Positions 1-6,203 of a stretch of 10,247 nucleotides of DNA are shown piece after piece; within the stretch, counting starts at the first letter, position 1, and the number at the start of each line of letters is the position of its first letter. This DNA is from Lachnospiraceae bacterium UBA3645 (GTDB lineage Bacteria > Bacillota > Clostridia > Lachnospirales > Lachnospiraceae), in the NCBI GenBank assembly GCA_002373555.1, contig DFKM01000164.1, positions 1 through 10,247 of the forward strand, in the 5' to 3' direction. The notes beneath the pieces are model-generated. The model saw nothing but the letters and a program-made list of their open reading frames with translations, ran no database searches and was not told where the DNA came from. Made by a program: the position numbers and the translations under genes.

Positions 1-40
1 TTAATGAAATCTACCTACCATTGGTGCCTGTCCCCGTGGG

Positions 41-412
41 TTATTTTCCTGCGATCACTTCGACTTCGCAGAGGACGTTCTTCGGCAGGGTCTTTACAGC
101 CACGCAGGAACGGGCGGGCTTGCCGGTGAAGTATTTTCCGTATACTTCGTTGAATGCTGCAAAATCGGCCATATCGGCCAGGAAGCAGGTGGTCTTGACC
201 GTGTCGGTATAGGTAAGGCCCGCAGCTGCAAGCACTTCGCCGAGATTCTTCATGACCTGTTCGGCCTGCTCTGCGATCGTGGTTCCGTGGATCTCGCCGG
301 TTGCGGGATCGATCGGGATCTGGCCGGAAGTGAAGAGCAGACTGCCGATCTGCATAGCCTGGGAGTAGGGGCCGATCGCGGCCGGTGCCTTTTCCGTGTA
401 AATGACGTTCAT
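41..412 (-). CDS. ridA: RidA family enamine/imine deaminase
   Basis: This is a 123-residue protein, the usual length for RidA (YjgF/YER057c/UK114), a cytosolic trimeric enzyme. RidA hydrolyses reactive enamine/imine intermediates such as 2-aminoacrylate released by PLP enzymes acting on serine or threonine. Family signatures are visible: PAAIGPYSQA at residues 10-19, FTSGQIPIDPATGE at 27-40, and the C-terminal block KPARSCVAVKTLPK followed by EVEVIA. Arg101 in that block matches the catalytic Arg that binds the substrate carboxylate. The start is fixed by an AAGGAG site (422-427) about 9 nt upstream. The gene lies 67 bp downstream of the L,D-transpeptidase on the same strand. I see no convincing promoter in that gap, so co-transcription through the intervening hairpin is likely. 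The nearby serA-like gene fits a serine/2-aminoacrylate context, but it is divergent and the link is only suggestive. Confidence 0.95.
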   Translation of the reverse strand: MNVIYTEKAPAAIGPYSQAMQIGSLLFTSGQIPIDPATGEIHGTTIAEQAEQVMKNLGEVLAAAGLTYTDTVKTTCFLADMADFAAFNEVYGKYFTGKPARSCVAVKTLPKNVLCEVEVIAGK

Positions 413-448
413 CGTGGGAAGCTCCTTTCAGAATGTGTGTGTTTTGAA

Positions 449-471
449 GGACAGGGAGCGGCTCCCTGTCC
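449..471 (-). terminator. Perfect hairpin between ldt and ridA (terminator or attenuator-like)
   Basis: GGACAGGGAG at 449-458 pairs exactly with CTCCCTGTCC at 462-471 around a 3-nt loop, 9 nt beyond the transpeptidase stop codon. It is strong and GC-rich, but neither strand has a U-run after the stem, so it is not a textbook intrinsic terminator. With ridA following at once and no promoter visible between, it may be a partial terminator, an mRNA 3'-end stabiliser, or a remnant of a palindromic repeat. CCTGTCCC from its right arm recurs at 27-34 on the other side of ridA. Confidence 0.45.
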
Positions 472-479
472 CGATTTCA

Positions 480-2387
480 TCAGTAGACAATGACGCACAT
501 GCCGGGCTTGCAGTTCTCGTAGATCTCTTTCGCTACGCTCTTCGGCAGGTTCACGCAGCCGTGCGAGCCGCTGTACTTATAAATGTTTCCGCCGAATCTG
601 CCGCGCCATGTCGCATCGTGCAGTCCCTGTCCTCCGTTGAACGGCATCCAGTAGGTTACGGGCGTTGCATAAGCACCCTTTCCGGTGCCGCCGCGCAGGA
701 CTGCGGGCGAGCGCTTGAAAGCGATCGGATACATTCCTCTGGAGGTGCCCATCTTTCTGGACAGGTTGCCGGTCACGCAGTCGCCGTCCACGATCAGCTT
801 GCCTTCCTTGTAGAACCATACGTGCTGATCCGCCAGGCTGACTTCGATGAAGGTGCCGTTCAGATCGTCCATGCCGTTTCTGGAATAGTAGTACGGATTG
901 CCCCACTTATTGCCTTCATAGTAGATCGGATTCCGGACAAGCTCCGCATGATCCAGGATGTTGGCATAGAGCTCTTCGGTCTCGGCCTCCTGATTGATCT
1001 CGTAACCGTAATCGACCTGGGCAGCAGAGAATTCGGTCTTGTATCCGTCATGGGTCGTGTACGTACGGGCTTTGCCGCGGGTATCGTACTGCTCGGCCAG
1101 CGCGGCGACATAGGCTGCGACGGCATCCTTGCTGAGCTCCGCTTTTGTCCCGTTCACTTCGCACATATTGCAGATCTCTTCGAAGGTGACTTTCTTTTCT
1201 TCTTCGCCGAACTGGTAGGTGATATCCGTGCCGGCAAATGCATTGTAAGCTTTGCACAGCCTGTTCAGCTCCGGATCGTCCTTCGTCACCGCCGGCTTAT
1301 AATAGAGATCCTCCGGAAATGCGATCGTATATTTGGAATCCTCGGACAGAACGACATCGCCGAAATCCTTCAGCAGCGTGTCCTTCATGTATGCTTCGAA
1401 TTCCTGCTTGTTGAACTGGTTGCCGTAGATCTCGGGAACGATCAGCGCACAGTTTTTCTCGTCATCATAGTCGAGGTAGGCATCAAAGCTCGCCTCTCTG
1501 TTGATCTCCAGATTCTGCGTGCGGATTTTCTCGTTCAGAACCGTCTCATCCAGTTTCCAGGCTTCCTGCGTGGTGATCAGATAGTCTTTATACAGAGAGC
1601 CGAATACCGCGGAAACGCTTCCGGTCTGGGCTTTCTGGGCCGATTCGATCGATTCGGTCAGCGCTGCTTCATCCAGCGTCAGCCCGAAGTCTTTCGCGGA
1701 ACCTTCCGCGGAGGTCTTGCCTTCCTCTGTCAGCGTGATCTTGATCTGATCCTCCTTCTTCAGGATGTCGGCAGCGATCTCCGCCGGCTCCTTTCCGGAG
1801 ATATCCTCGCCGTACAGATAGGTGCGGTCGAGGAAGGTCGTCTTCGCGCTGTTGGTCTTCCAGAAATTCCATGCCCAGATACTGCATCCGACGATCGCGG
1901 CAAGCGCAATGCCGCCGGCAATGTACAGGCGTTTCTTCTTTTTCTTCGCTGCTGCATCATCTGCCGGCGCTGCGGCTTCCTGCTGTGCGGCTGCTGCGGC
2001 TTCGGCCGCTTTCTTCGCAGCTTTCACAGGCGGCGGCGCGATCATCCCGGCCGCGACGGCCATGGCAAGATCCGGACCGTTTTCCTTTGCGGCAGATGCA
2101 GGATCCTTCACGACCTGTGCGGCGTTCTTCGCGGCTTCAGAATTCGCGGCGGTCTCTTCAGGAGCTTCCTCGACTGCTTCTTCAGGAGCCTCTTCGGGAG
2201 TCTCCTCAGCTGCTTCCTCAGCGGCCTCTTCCGCGGTCCCGCCGGCAGTTTCCGGAGCCGCCGTAGGGGCTTCCTTCCTCTCCCCGGCTGCTTCCGTTTC
2301 TTCCTCCGGCGCAATTTCAATATCGTCATCCGTTGTGAACGGTAAGTGCTGTTCGTTCGTCATATTTGTCTTCTTTTCTCCCGCCAT
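480..2387 (-). CDS. Membrane-anchored L,D-transpeptidase (PG_binding_4-like plus YkuD) with acidic cytoplasmic tail
   Basis: This 635-residue protein is inferred to form 3-3 cross-links or attach proteins to peptidoglycan on the outer membrane face. Residues 1-147 are a cytoplasmic low-complexity region rich in Glu, Ala and Pro (EEAPEE-type repeats at about 52-80). A KKKKKR stop-transfer patch at 148-153 and one TM helix at about 154-176 give N-in/C-out topology. Residues 180-500 look like the PG_binding_4 region that precedes YkuD in Enterococcus Ldtfm-type enzymes. The YkuD catalytic domain covers about 510-635, with His590 (GLHD) and the SHGCVN motif at 608-613; Cys611 is the nucleophile. 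The start at 2387 has a G-rich SD (GGGGGA, about 2395-2400). An in-frame ATG at 2363 would remove eight residues but has a poorly spaced SD. The TM and catalytic assignments are secure; the exact cross-linking role is family inference. Confidence 0.93.
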   Translation of the reverse strand: MAGEKKTNMTNEQHLPFTTDDDIEIAPEEETEAAGERKEAPTAAPETAGGTAEEAAEEAAEETPEEAPEEAVEEAPEETAANSEAAKNAAQVVKDPASAAKENGPDLAMAVAAGMIAPPPVKAAKKAAEAAAAAQQEAAAPADDAAAKKKKKRLYIAGGIALAAIVGCSIWAWNFWKTNSAKTTFLDRTYLYGEDISGKEPAEIAADILKKEDQIKITLTEEGKTSAEGSAKDFGLTLDEAALTESIESAQKAQTGSVSAVFGSLYKDYLITTQEAWKLDETVLNEKIRTQNLEINREASFDAYLDYDDEKNCALIVPEIYGNQFNKQEFEAYMKDTLLKDFGDVVLSEDSKYTIAFPEDLYYKPAVTKDDPELNRLCKAYNAFAGTDITYQFGEEEKKVTFEEICNMCEVNGTKAELSKDAVAAYVAALAEQYDTRGKARTYTTHDGYKTEFSAAQVDYGYEINQEAETEELYANILDHAELVRNPIYYEGNKWGNPYYYSRNGMDDLNGTFIEVSLADQHVWFYKEGKLIVDGDCVTGNLSRKMGTSRGMYPIAFKRSPAVLRGGTGKGAYATPVTYWMPFNGGQGLHDATWRGRFGGNIYKYSGSHGCVNLPKSVAKEIYENCKPGMCVIVY

Positions 2388-2467
2388 ATTTTCGTCCCCC
2401 CGGTTTTTCCTTTACCGTTCAGTATCGCATAAATCCATAAAAAATAAAAGGGGGTAATCCTGTAAAG

Positions 2468-2497
2468 ATTTTACGGAAAAAGAAATTACTTTATGAA
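2468..2497 (-). promoter_or_regulatory. Possible sigma-A promoter for the L,D-transpeptidase
   Basis: On the minus strand, TTCATA (2492-2497) is followed after 18 bp by TAAAAT (2468-2473), about 80 bp before the transpeptidase start. The -10 matches consensus at 5 of 6 bases and the -35 at 4 of 6. The region is very AT-rich and other weak combinations exist, so this is only the best candidate. GTAAA-gat-TTTAC, a short inverted repeat at 2462-2474, overlaps the -10. Confidence 0.3.
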
Positions 2498-2533
2498 TGT
2501 AGTTTTTTCTTTATTTAAATGCGTGCGCTTTCA

Positions 2534-2562
2534 TTGACTAAATCAGAGGAAATCAGTATGAT
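2534..2562 (+). promoter_or_regulatory. Strong sigma-A promoter for the serA-folC-MATE operon
   Basis: TTGACT (2534-2539), a 17-bp spacer, then TATGAT (2557-2562) give a near-consensus housekeeping promoter. Transcription would start near 2569, about 25 nt before the serA ATG. The promoter lies inside the longest open frame that begins at 2519, so it excludes that upstream start. Confidence 0.85.
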
Positions 2563-2593
2563 ATGGGTAATTTATTTCGGGAGGATAAGGAAT

Positions 2594-3697
2594 ATGAACA
2601 AGATCTGTCTGATGAATGCGATTTCAAAAAAAGGCACTGCGAAGTTCGGCGCCGGCTACGAAATGACCGAAGAGCTTGCGGGCGCATCCGCCGTGATGGT
2701 CAGAAGTGCAGCACTTCATGACACCGAATTCCCGGATTCTCTGCTGGCGATCGCGAGAGCGGGTGCGGGCGTCAACAACATTCCGCTCGAGCGCTGTGCG
2801 GATACCGGCATCATGGTCTTCAATACCCCCGGTGCGAATGCGAACGCCGTGAAGGAGCTCGTTCTGGCCGGCATGTTCCTGGCCTGCCGCGATATCGTCG
2901 GCGGGATCGAGTGGGCGAAGGCCAATAAGGATGATCCGGATGTCGCCAAGAAGGCGGAGAAGGAAAAGAAGAAATTTGCCGGCACCGAGATCTTCGGCAA
3001 GACCCTCGGCGTGATCGGCTGCGGCGCGATCGGCTACAAGGTCGCGAAGGCCTGCGAGGCCCTCGGCATGGACATCATCGGATATGATCCTTATCTGGAG
3101 CTCGAGGATATCCCGATGACAAAGAATATCGACGATATCTATGCGAAGAGTGATTTCATCACCATCCATGTACCGGTGCTGCCGTCCACGAAGGGCATGA
3201 TCAATGCGGAAGCATTTGCGAAGATGAAGGACGGCGTTGTCTTCCTGAACTTCGCCAGAGATACACTGGTCAATGAAGCGGATATGAAAGCCGCCCTCGA
3301 ATCCGGCAAAGTCCGCCGCTATGTCTGCGATTTCGCAACGCCCGGCACGCTGAACATGGAAGGCACCGTCATCACGCCGCACCTTGGCGCATCGACCGAA
3401 GAGTCCGAGGAGAACTGCGCGGTCATGGCAGCCGAAGAGCTGATGGATTATATTGAAAAAGGAAATGTCCGGAACGCGGTCACCTATCCCCGCCTTGCCA
3501 AGGAACTTCCCGGAAAGGCAGCAAGATACACCGTCATGTTCAAGGGCGAACTGCCGGCGGAAGCAGCAGTGCTCGGCGACGATATCGTCTGCGCCGTGCG
3601 CGGGGAATACGGCTATGCGATCGCGGATACGGATGACGTGATCGAAGAAGCGGATCTTGCAAAGATCCCGGCCGTGAAAGTCAGAAGAGTATTCTGA
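2594..3697 (+). CDS. serA: D-3-phosphoglycerate dehydrogenase-like D-2-hydroxyacid dehydrogenase, shortened ACT domain
   Basis: This 367-residue NAD-dependent 2-hydroxyacid dehydrogenase most resembles the short clostridial SerA group, which oxidises 3-phosphoglycerate in the first step of serine synthesis. Visible features are VRSAALHD at 36-43, ARAGAGVNNIP at 54-64, NTPGANANAVKEL at 77-89, the Rossmann motif GCGAIG at 142-147, Asp165 (YDPY, favouring NAD over NADP), the catalytic Arg222 (NFARD), and His263 in TPHLGAST. The loop normally carrying the catalytic Glu reads DFATPGTL, with Gly where relatives known to me have Glu. The C-terminal ACT-like part (about 308-367) keeps the first and last strands but is about a dozen residues short in the middle. 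The ATG at 2594 is chosen because GGGAGG (2579-2584) lies 9 nt upstream and the promoter sits just before it. No serC is adjacent. The exact substrate is less certain than the fold. Confidence 0.82.
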   Translation: MNKICLMNAISKKGTAKFGAGYEMTEELAGASAVMVRSAALHDTEFPDSLLAIARAGAGVNNIPLERCADTGIMVFNTPGANANAVKELVLAGMFLACRDIVGGIEWAKANKDDPDVAKKAEKEKKKFAGTEIFGKTLGVIGCGAIGYKVAKACEALGMDIIGYDPYLELEDIPMTKNIDDIYAKSDFITIHVPVLPSTKGMINAEAFAKMKDGVVFLNFARDTLVNEADMKAALESGKVRRYVCDFATPGTLNMEGTVITPHLGASTEESEENCAVMAAEELMDYIEKGNVRNAVTYPRLAKELPGKAARYTVMFKGELPAEAAVLGDDIVCAVRGEYGYAIADTDDVIEEADLAKIPAVKVRRVF

Positions 3698-3730
3698 GGA
3701 ATTCAATCATAGTACGATTTCGGAGGAGCA

Positions 3731-4231
3731 ATGGCAGCAGAAAAGAAATATCACGTAGGAAAAAGAATGATCGTCTTCCGGAACATATTTTATGTTGCCG
3801 CTACATTTGTGCTGATCGTTTTCTACTTTATCTATGATTACGTCTTCGCAAATCAGATCACCTGGCTGAAGGGCGCGCCGCTCTCGGCGATCTTTATCTT
3901 CCTGGAAGTCCTGATGATTTATCTGGCGAAGAAATATGTGGACAGGGTGATCGATCAGACGGAGTACAAACTCACCTCCTCCGCACTGGAAGTCCGTATG
4001 GGCACGAACCATATGACTTACCGGTATAAGGATTTCACACGGGCTTATTACGGGACGGTGGATTTCACCGGTGCCTGCCCGGTGACCTACGAGGTGTCCG
4101 GCAAGACCTACCGACCCAGCCAGTATCTGGAGAATGTCTGGGAAATGCATCAGGAGCTGGTGAAAAAGATCCGGCCTTATGCCGAGATCGAAGAAGGTCT
4201 GGAATCAAAGATAAGCGCATTTGTTCGTTAA
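3731..4231 (+). CDS. Small two-TM membrane protein, possible bacterial PH-like domain
   Basis: I do not recognise a characterised homologue of this 166-residue protein. Two hydrophobic helices (about 16-38 and 47-67) are joined by a short loop. The soluble C-terminal part (about 70-166) starts with charged residues and then shows strand-like segments (YKLTSSALEVRM, HMTYRYKDFTRAYYG, PVTYEVSGKTYRP) before a final amphipathic helix. Two TMs followed by a strand-rich domain with an LT-SSALEV and Y-Y-DF pattern resembles YcxB/bPH-type membrane proteins; this is shape inference only. The start is well supported by GGAGGAG at 3722-3728, and the gene follows serA by 33 bp and precedes the His-rich gene by 13 bp, so it is in the same operon. 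Its role is unknown. Confidence 0.85.
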   Translation: MAAEKKYHVGKRMIVFRNIFYVAATFVLIVFYFIYDYVFANQITWLKGAPLSAIFIFLEVLMIYLAKKYVDRVIDQTEYKLTSSALEVRMGTNHMTYRYKDFTRAYYGTVDFTGACPVTYEVSGKTYRPSQYLENVWEMHQELVKKIRPYAEIEEGLESKISAFVR

Positions 4232-4244
4232 GAGGAGGTTTACC

Positions 4245-4514
4245 ATGCACGATTCGGGTTCGTTTCACGCACCGCATCATCATCACTATCATGACAATGA
4301 CGCATCGGGCGCTTCCAGAGAAGAGGCCTGCGCACTGCTCGGCTACATGGTAGCCCATAATGAACATCATGCGGAAGAGCTTTCACAGCTTGCCGAATCC
4401 ATGAGGGGCCTCGGTATGGCAGACGTTGCCGAGGAGATCGAAGGCGCGCTCATGGATATTACGGAAGGAAATCTGAAGCTGCGTGCCGCATTTGCACTGA
4501 TCAAAGAAGGATGA
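4245..4514 (+). CDS. Small His-rich helical protein, putative metal-binding
   Basis: This 89-residue protein starts with a His-rich segment (His2, His8, His11-14, His16, mixed with Asp). It is followed by a two- or three-helix domain from about residue 24, with a second His cluster in MVAHNEHHAEEL (His38, His41, His42 beside Glu44 and Glu45). The helical part recalls, from memory, short clostridial proteins annotated loosely as cobalt transporters, in which a His/Asp-rich tail precedes a YMLDHN-type helix. There is no TM segment, so it cannot itself be a transporter. Metal binding, storage or sensing is inferred from His content. The ATG at 4245 is chosen over an in-frame TTG at 4221 because AGGAGG (4233-4238) is 6 nt upstream and would lie inside the longer frame. 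It ends 5 bp before the chosen folC start. Confidence 0.85.
   Translation: MHDSGSFHAPHHHHYHDNDASGASREEACALLGYMVAHNEHHAEELSQLAESMRGLGMADVAEEIEGALMDITEGNLKLRAAFALIKEG
4507..4511 (+). promoter_or_regulatory. folC ribosome binding site that decides its start
   Basis: AAGGA at 4507-4511 lies 8 nt before the ATG at 4520. The alternative ATG at 4511 would overlap this site and have no spaced SD. The shorter start also gives MTYEEA, the usual FolC N-terminus in this group. The site overlaps the end of the His-rich gene, suggesting translational coupling. Confidence 0.7.
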
Positions 4515-4519
4515 TCGCT

Positions 4520-5803
4520 ATGACATATGAAGAGGCTATGAGATTTATCCACAATGAAAAGTGGCAGGATCACAAACCGGGTCTTTCCAGAACGAGAGCG
4601 CTTCTGGCAGCACTCGGGAATCCGGAGCGTGAACTGAAATTCATTCATATAGCGGGTACGAACGGAAAAGGGTCCACGGCGGCCATGCTGGCATCGATCC
4701 TGAAGGAAGCCGGTTACAGGACCGGACTGTTCACGTCACCGCATGTCTATTCTTTTGAAGAACGGATTCAGATCGACGGTGAGAATATAGAAAAAGAAGA
4801 GCTCGCCGGGATCGTCGGCGAGATCGCGGAATTTGCCGATGCGATGGAGGATATCCCGACGGAATTCGAGATCATCACTGCGGTCGGACTGCTGTATTTT
4901 TACAGAAAGGGCTGCGACATCGTGGTCCTGGAGACCGGCATGGGCGGCGAACTCGATTCGACCAATGTGATCCCCGTGCCGGAAGTGGCCGTGATCACGA
5001 ACATCGGACTGGAGCACACGGCCTATCTCGGCGATACCATTACGAAGATCGCGGAAGCGAAGGCGGGCATCATCAAGGAAGGCGGCAATGTCGTCATCTA
5101 CGGAGAGGATCCCGAAGCCGAAGCGGTGTTCGAGCGCGTCTGCGAAGAGAAACACGCGAAACTCACCCGCCCGGATTTCGAAAGCCTGAATCCCGTCATG
5201 CACGACTGGGAGGGGCAGATCTTTGACTACCGCTGCTTTGACAATCTGAAGATGCCGCTGCTCGGCGAATACCAGCTGAAAAATGCAGCCGTTGCGCTGT
5301 CAGTCATCCGCGTGATGAACCGCATGAATGCAGGATGGTTCATCCGGGATGAGAATATCAGACAGGGACTCCTGAAGGTCCGCTGGAGAGGCCGGCTGGA
5401 AGTCATCAGCCGCGCGCCGCTGGTGCTGGTGGATGCTTCGCACAATCCCCAGGGGCTTGCCGCTACGGCAGCATGTTTGACGGAGTACCTTGAGGGATCC
5501 AGACTGACATTTTTGGTGACATCGTCTTCGGACAAGGATGTGCGGGAAGGCTTTAAGGCACTGGTGCCCATCGCGCACAGCTTTGTTGCAGTCACGCATT
5601 CGAATACTGCCAGAGCGATGGATGCCGAACAGCTTGCCGATGTCCTGCGGGGCATGGGTGACATGCCGGTCACAGCGGCGAAGAGCATTGAGGAAGGCTG
5701 CCGGCTTGCACTTGCAGACAGCCGGAGATCCGCCGGCCTGTGCGCGATCGGATCGCTGTTCCAGGTCGCTGATGTGACGGAAACGCTGAAGAAGCTGCTG
5801 TAA
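4520..5803 (+). CDS. folC: Bifunctional folylpolyglutamate synthase / dihydrofolate synthase
   Basis: At 427 residues this is full length for FolC, a cytosolic Mur-ligase-like enzyme. It adds glutamate to dihydropteroate and/or extends the polyglutamate tail of folates, using ATP. The order of motifs is canonical: P-loop HIAGTNGKGSTAAML at 43-57, FTSPHVYSFEERIQIDG at 71-87, the ETGMGGELDSTN block at 138-149, GLEHTAYLGDT at 163-173, KAGIIK at 181-186 (Lys181 being the residue carbamylated in the family), and the C-terminal-domain motif DASHNPQG at 305-312. Nothing is truncated. No folP, folK or other folate gene is adjacent, so whether it does both reactions cannot be told from context. It sits inside the operon between the His-rich protein and the CsoR-like regulator, 34 bp before the latter. 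An ATG at 4511 would add three residues and is disfavoured by its SD spacing. Confidence 0.95.
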   Translation: MTYEEAMRFIHNEKWQDHKPGLSRTRALLAALGNPERELKFIHIAGTNGKGSTAAMLASILKEAGYRTGLFTSPHVYSFEERIQIDGENIEKEELAGIVGEIAEFADAMEDIPTEFEIITAVGLLYFYRKGCDIVVLETGMGGELDSTNVIPVPEVAVITNIGLEHTAYLGDTITKIAEAKAGIIKEGGNVVIYGEDPEAEAVFERVCEEKHAKLTRPDFESLNPVMHDWEGQIFDYRCFDNLKMPLLGEYQLKNAAVALSVIRVMNRMNAGWFIRDENIRQGLLKVRWRGRLEVISRAPLVLVDASHNPQGLAATAACLTEYLEGSRLTFLVTSSSDKDVREGFKALVPIAHSFVAVTHSNTARAMDAEQLADVLRGMGDMPVTAAKSIEEGCRLALADSRRSAGLCAIGSLFQVADVTETLKKLL

Positions 5804-5822
5804 GAACAGAGCAGAATAACGG

Positions 5823-5829
5823 AAGGGGG
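5823..5829 (+). promoter_or_regulatory. Shine-Dalgarno selecting a GTG start for the CsoR-like gene
   Basis: AAGGGGG at 5823-5829 lies 8 nt before GTG at 5838. The earlier in-frame GTG at 5829 overlaps this site and is unlikely to be used. The AAGGGGGT string also occurs at 2448-2455 and 7773-7780. Confidence 0.65.
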
Positions 5830-5837
5830 TGTTTTGT

Positions 5838-6164
5838 GTGAAGAGCCGTGAAATAAGTGAACAGCGCGACCCCTCCATGGGACACCCGAAGGAAAGAGAC
5901 CGGGAGGCGGAAAAGAAAGCCATGCTGAACCGCATGGCCAGGGCGATCGGCCACATGGAAGCCGTGAAAAGGATGATGGAGGACGACAAGGACCCTTCGG
6001 AAGTCCTGATCCAGCTGGCGGCGGTCCGCTCCGCGATCACCGGTCTTTCCAGACGCATTCTCCAGGAGCACATCGAGACGGCGCTGGAGGAGGCGAAAGA
6101 CCATCCCGAGAGTGACGAAGAACTCGAAGATCTGAAGAAGGTCATATCCTACTTCGTGAAATAG
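5838..6164 (+). CDS. CsoR/RcnR family transcriptional repressor lacking the usual thiol ligands
   Basis: This 108-residue all-helical protein matches the CsoR/RcnR/FrmR (DUF156) family of small tetrameric repressors that sense Cu(I), Ni/Co, formaldehyde or persulfides. The core runs from about 28 to 105: LNRMARAIGHMEAVKRMMEDD, then PSEVLIQLAAVRSAI, then LQEHIETALEEA. In close clostridial relatives known to me the second block begins DCSEVLIQLAAVR and the third reads EHIxHC. Here the Cys of helix 2 is Pro53, His78 (the conserved EHI histidine) remains, and the His and Cys after it are Thr81 and Ala82. The protein has no Cys with the GTG start, so a CsoR-type Cys-His-Cys copper site cannot form. 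It may sense another ligand or act without one. It lies directly upstream of the MATE gene (39-bp gap), its most obvious target. The GTG start follows an SD 8 nt away. Confidence 0.88.
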   Translation: MKSREISEQRDPSMGHPKERDREAEKKAMLNRMARAIGHMEAVKRMMEDDKDPSEVLIQLAAVRSAITGLSRRILQEHIETALEEAKDHPESDEELEDLKKVISYFVK

Positions 6165-6191
6165 GCGGCGCGGGCGTACGGCCGCGCTGCC

Positions 6192-6197
6192 GGGAGG
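6192..6197 (+). promoter_or_regulatory. Shine-Dalgarno supporting a TTG start for the MATE gene
   Basis: GGGAGG at 6192-6197 is 6 nt before TTG at 6204. The next in-frame ATG codons (6237 and 6243) have no comparable site, so the rare TTG is the better start. Confidence 0.7.
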
Positions 6198-6203
6198 CTT
6201 GGC

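Noticed and set aside
402..2345. 647-codon open frame on the plus strand
   Set aside because: It lies antisense to the L,D-transpeptidase, whose domains and SHGC motif are clear. The translated frame is Arg/Phe/Leu-rich with no recognisable domain, as expected for the shadow of a GC-rich gene.
2519..2593. 25-codon N-terminal extension of serA
   Set aside because: The promoter -35 and -10 and the SD lie inside it, so it would not be in the mRNA. The family N-terminus corresponds to the ATG at 2594.
2388..2593. Riboswitch or T-box leader in the divergent intergenic region
   Set aside because: The serA leader from the predicted start site is only about 25 nt and no conserved aptamer or specifier elements are visible.
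2624..3706. 360-codon open frame antisense to serA
   Set aside because: The sense strand encodes a clear dehydrogenase with Rossmann and His motifs; the antisense product has no recognisable features.
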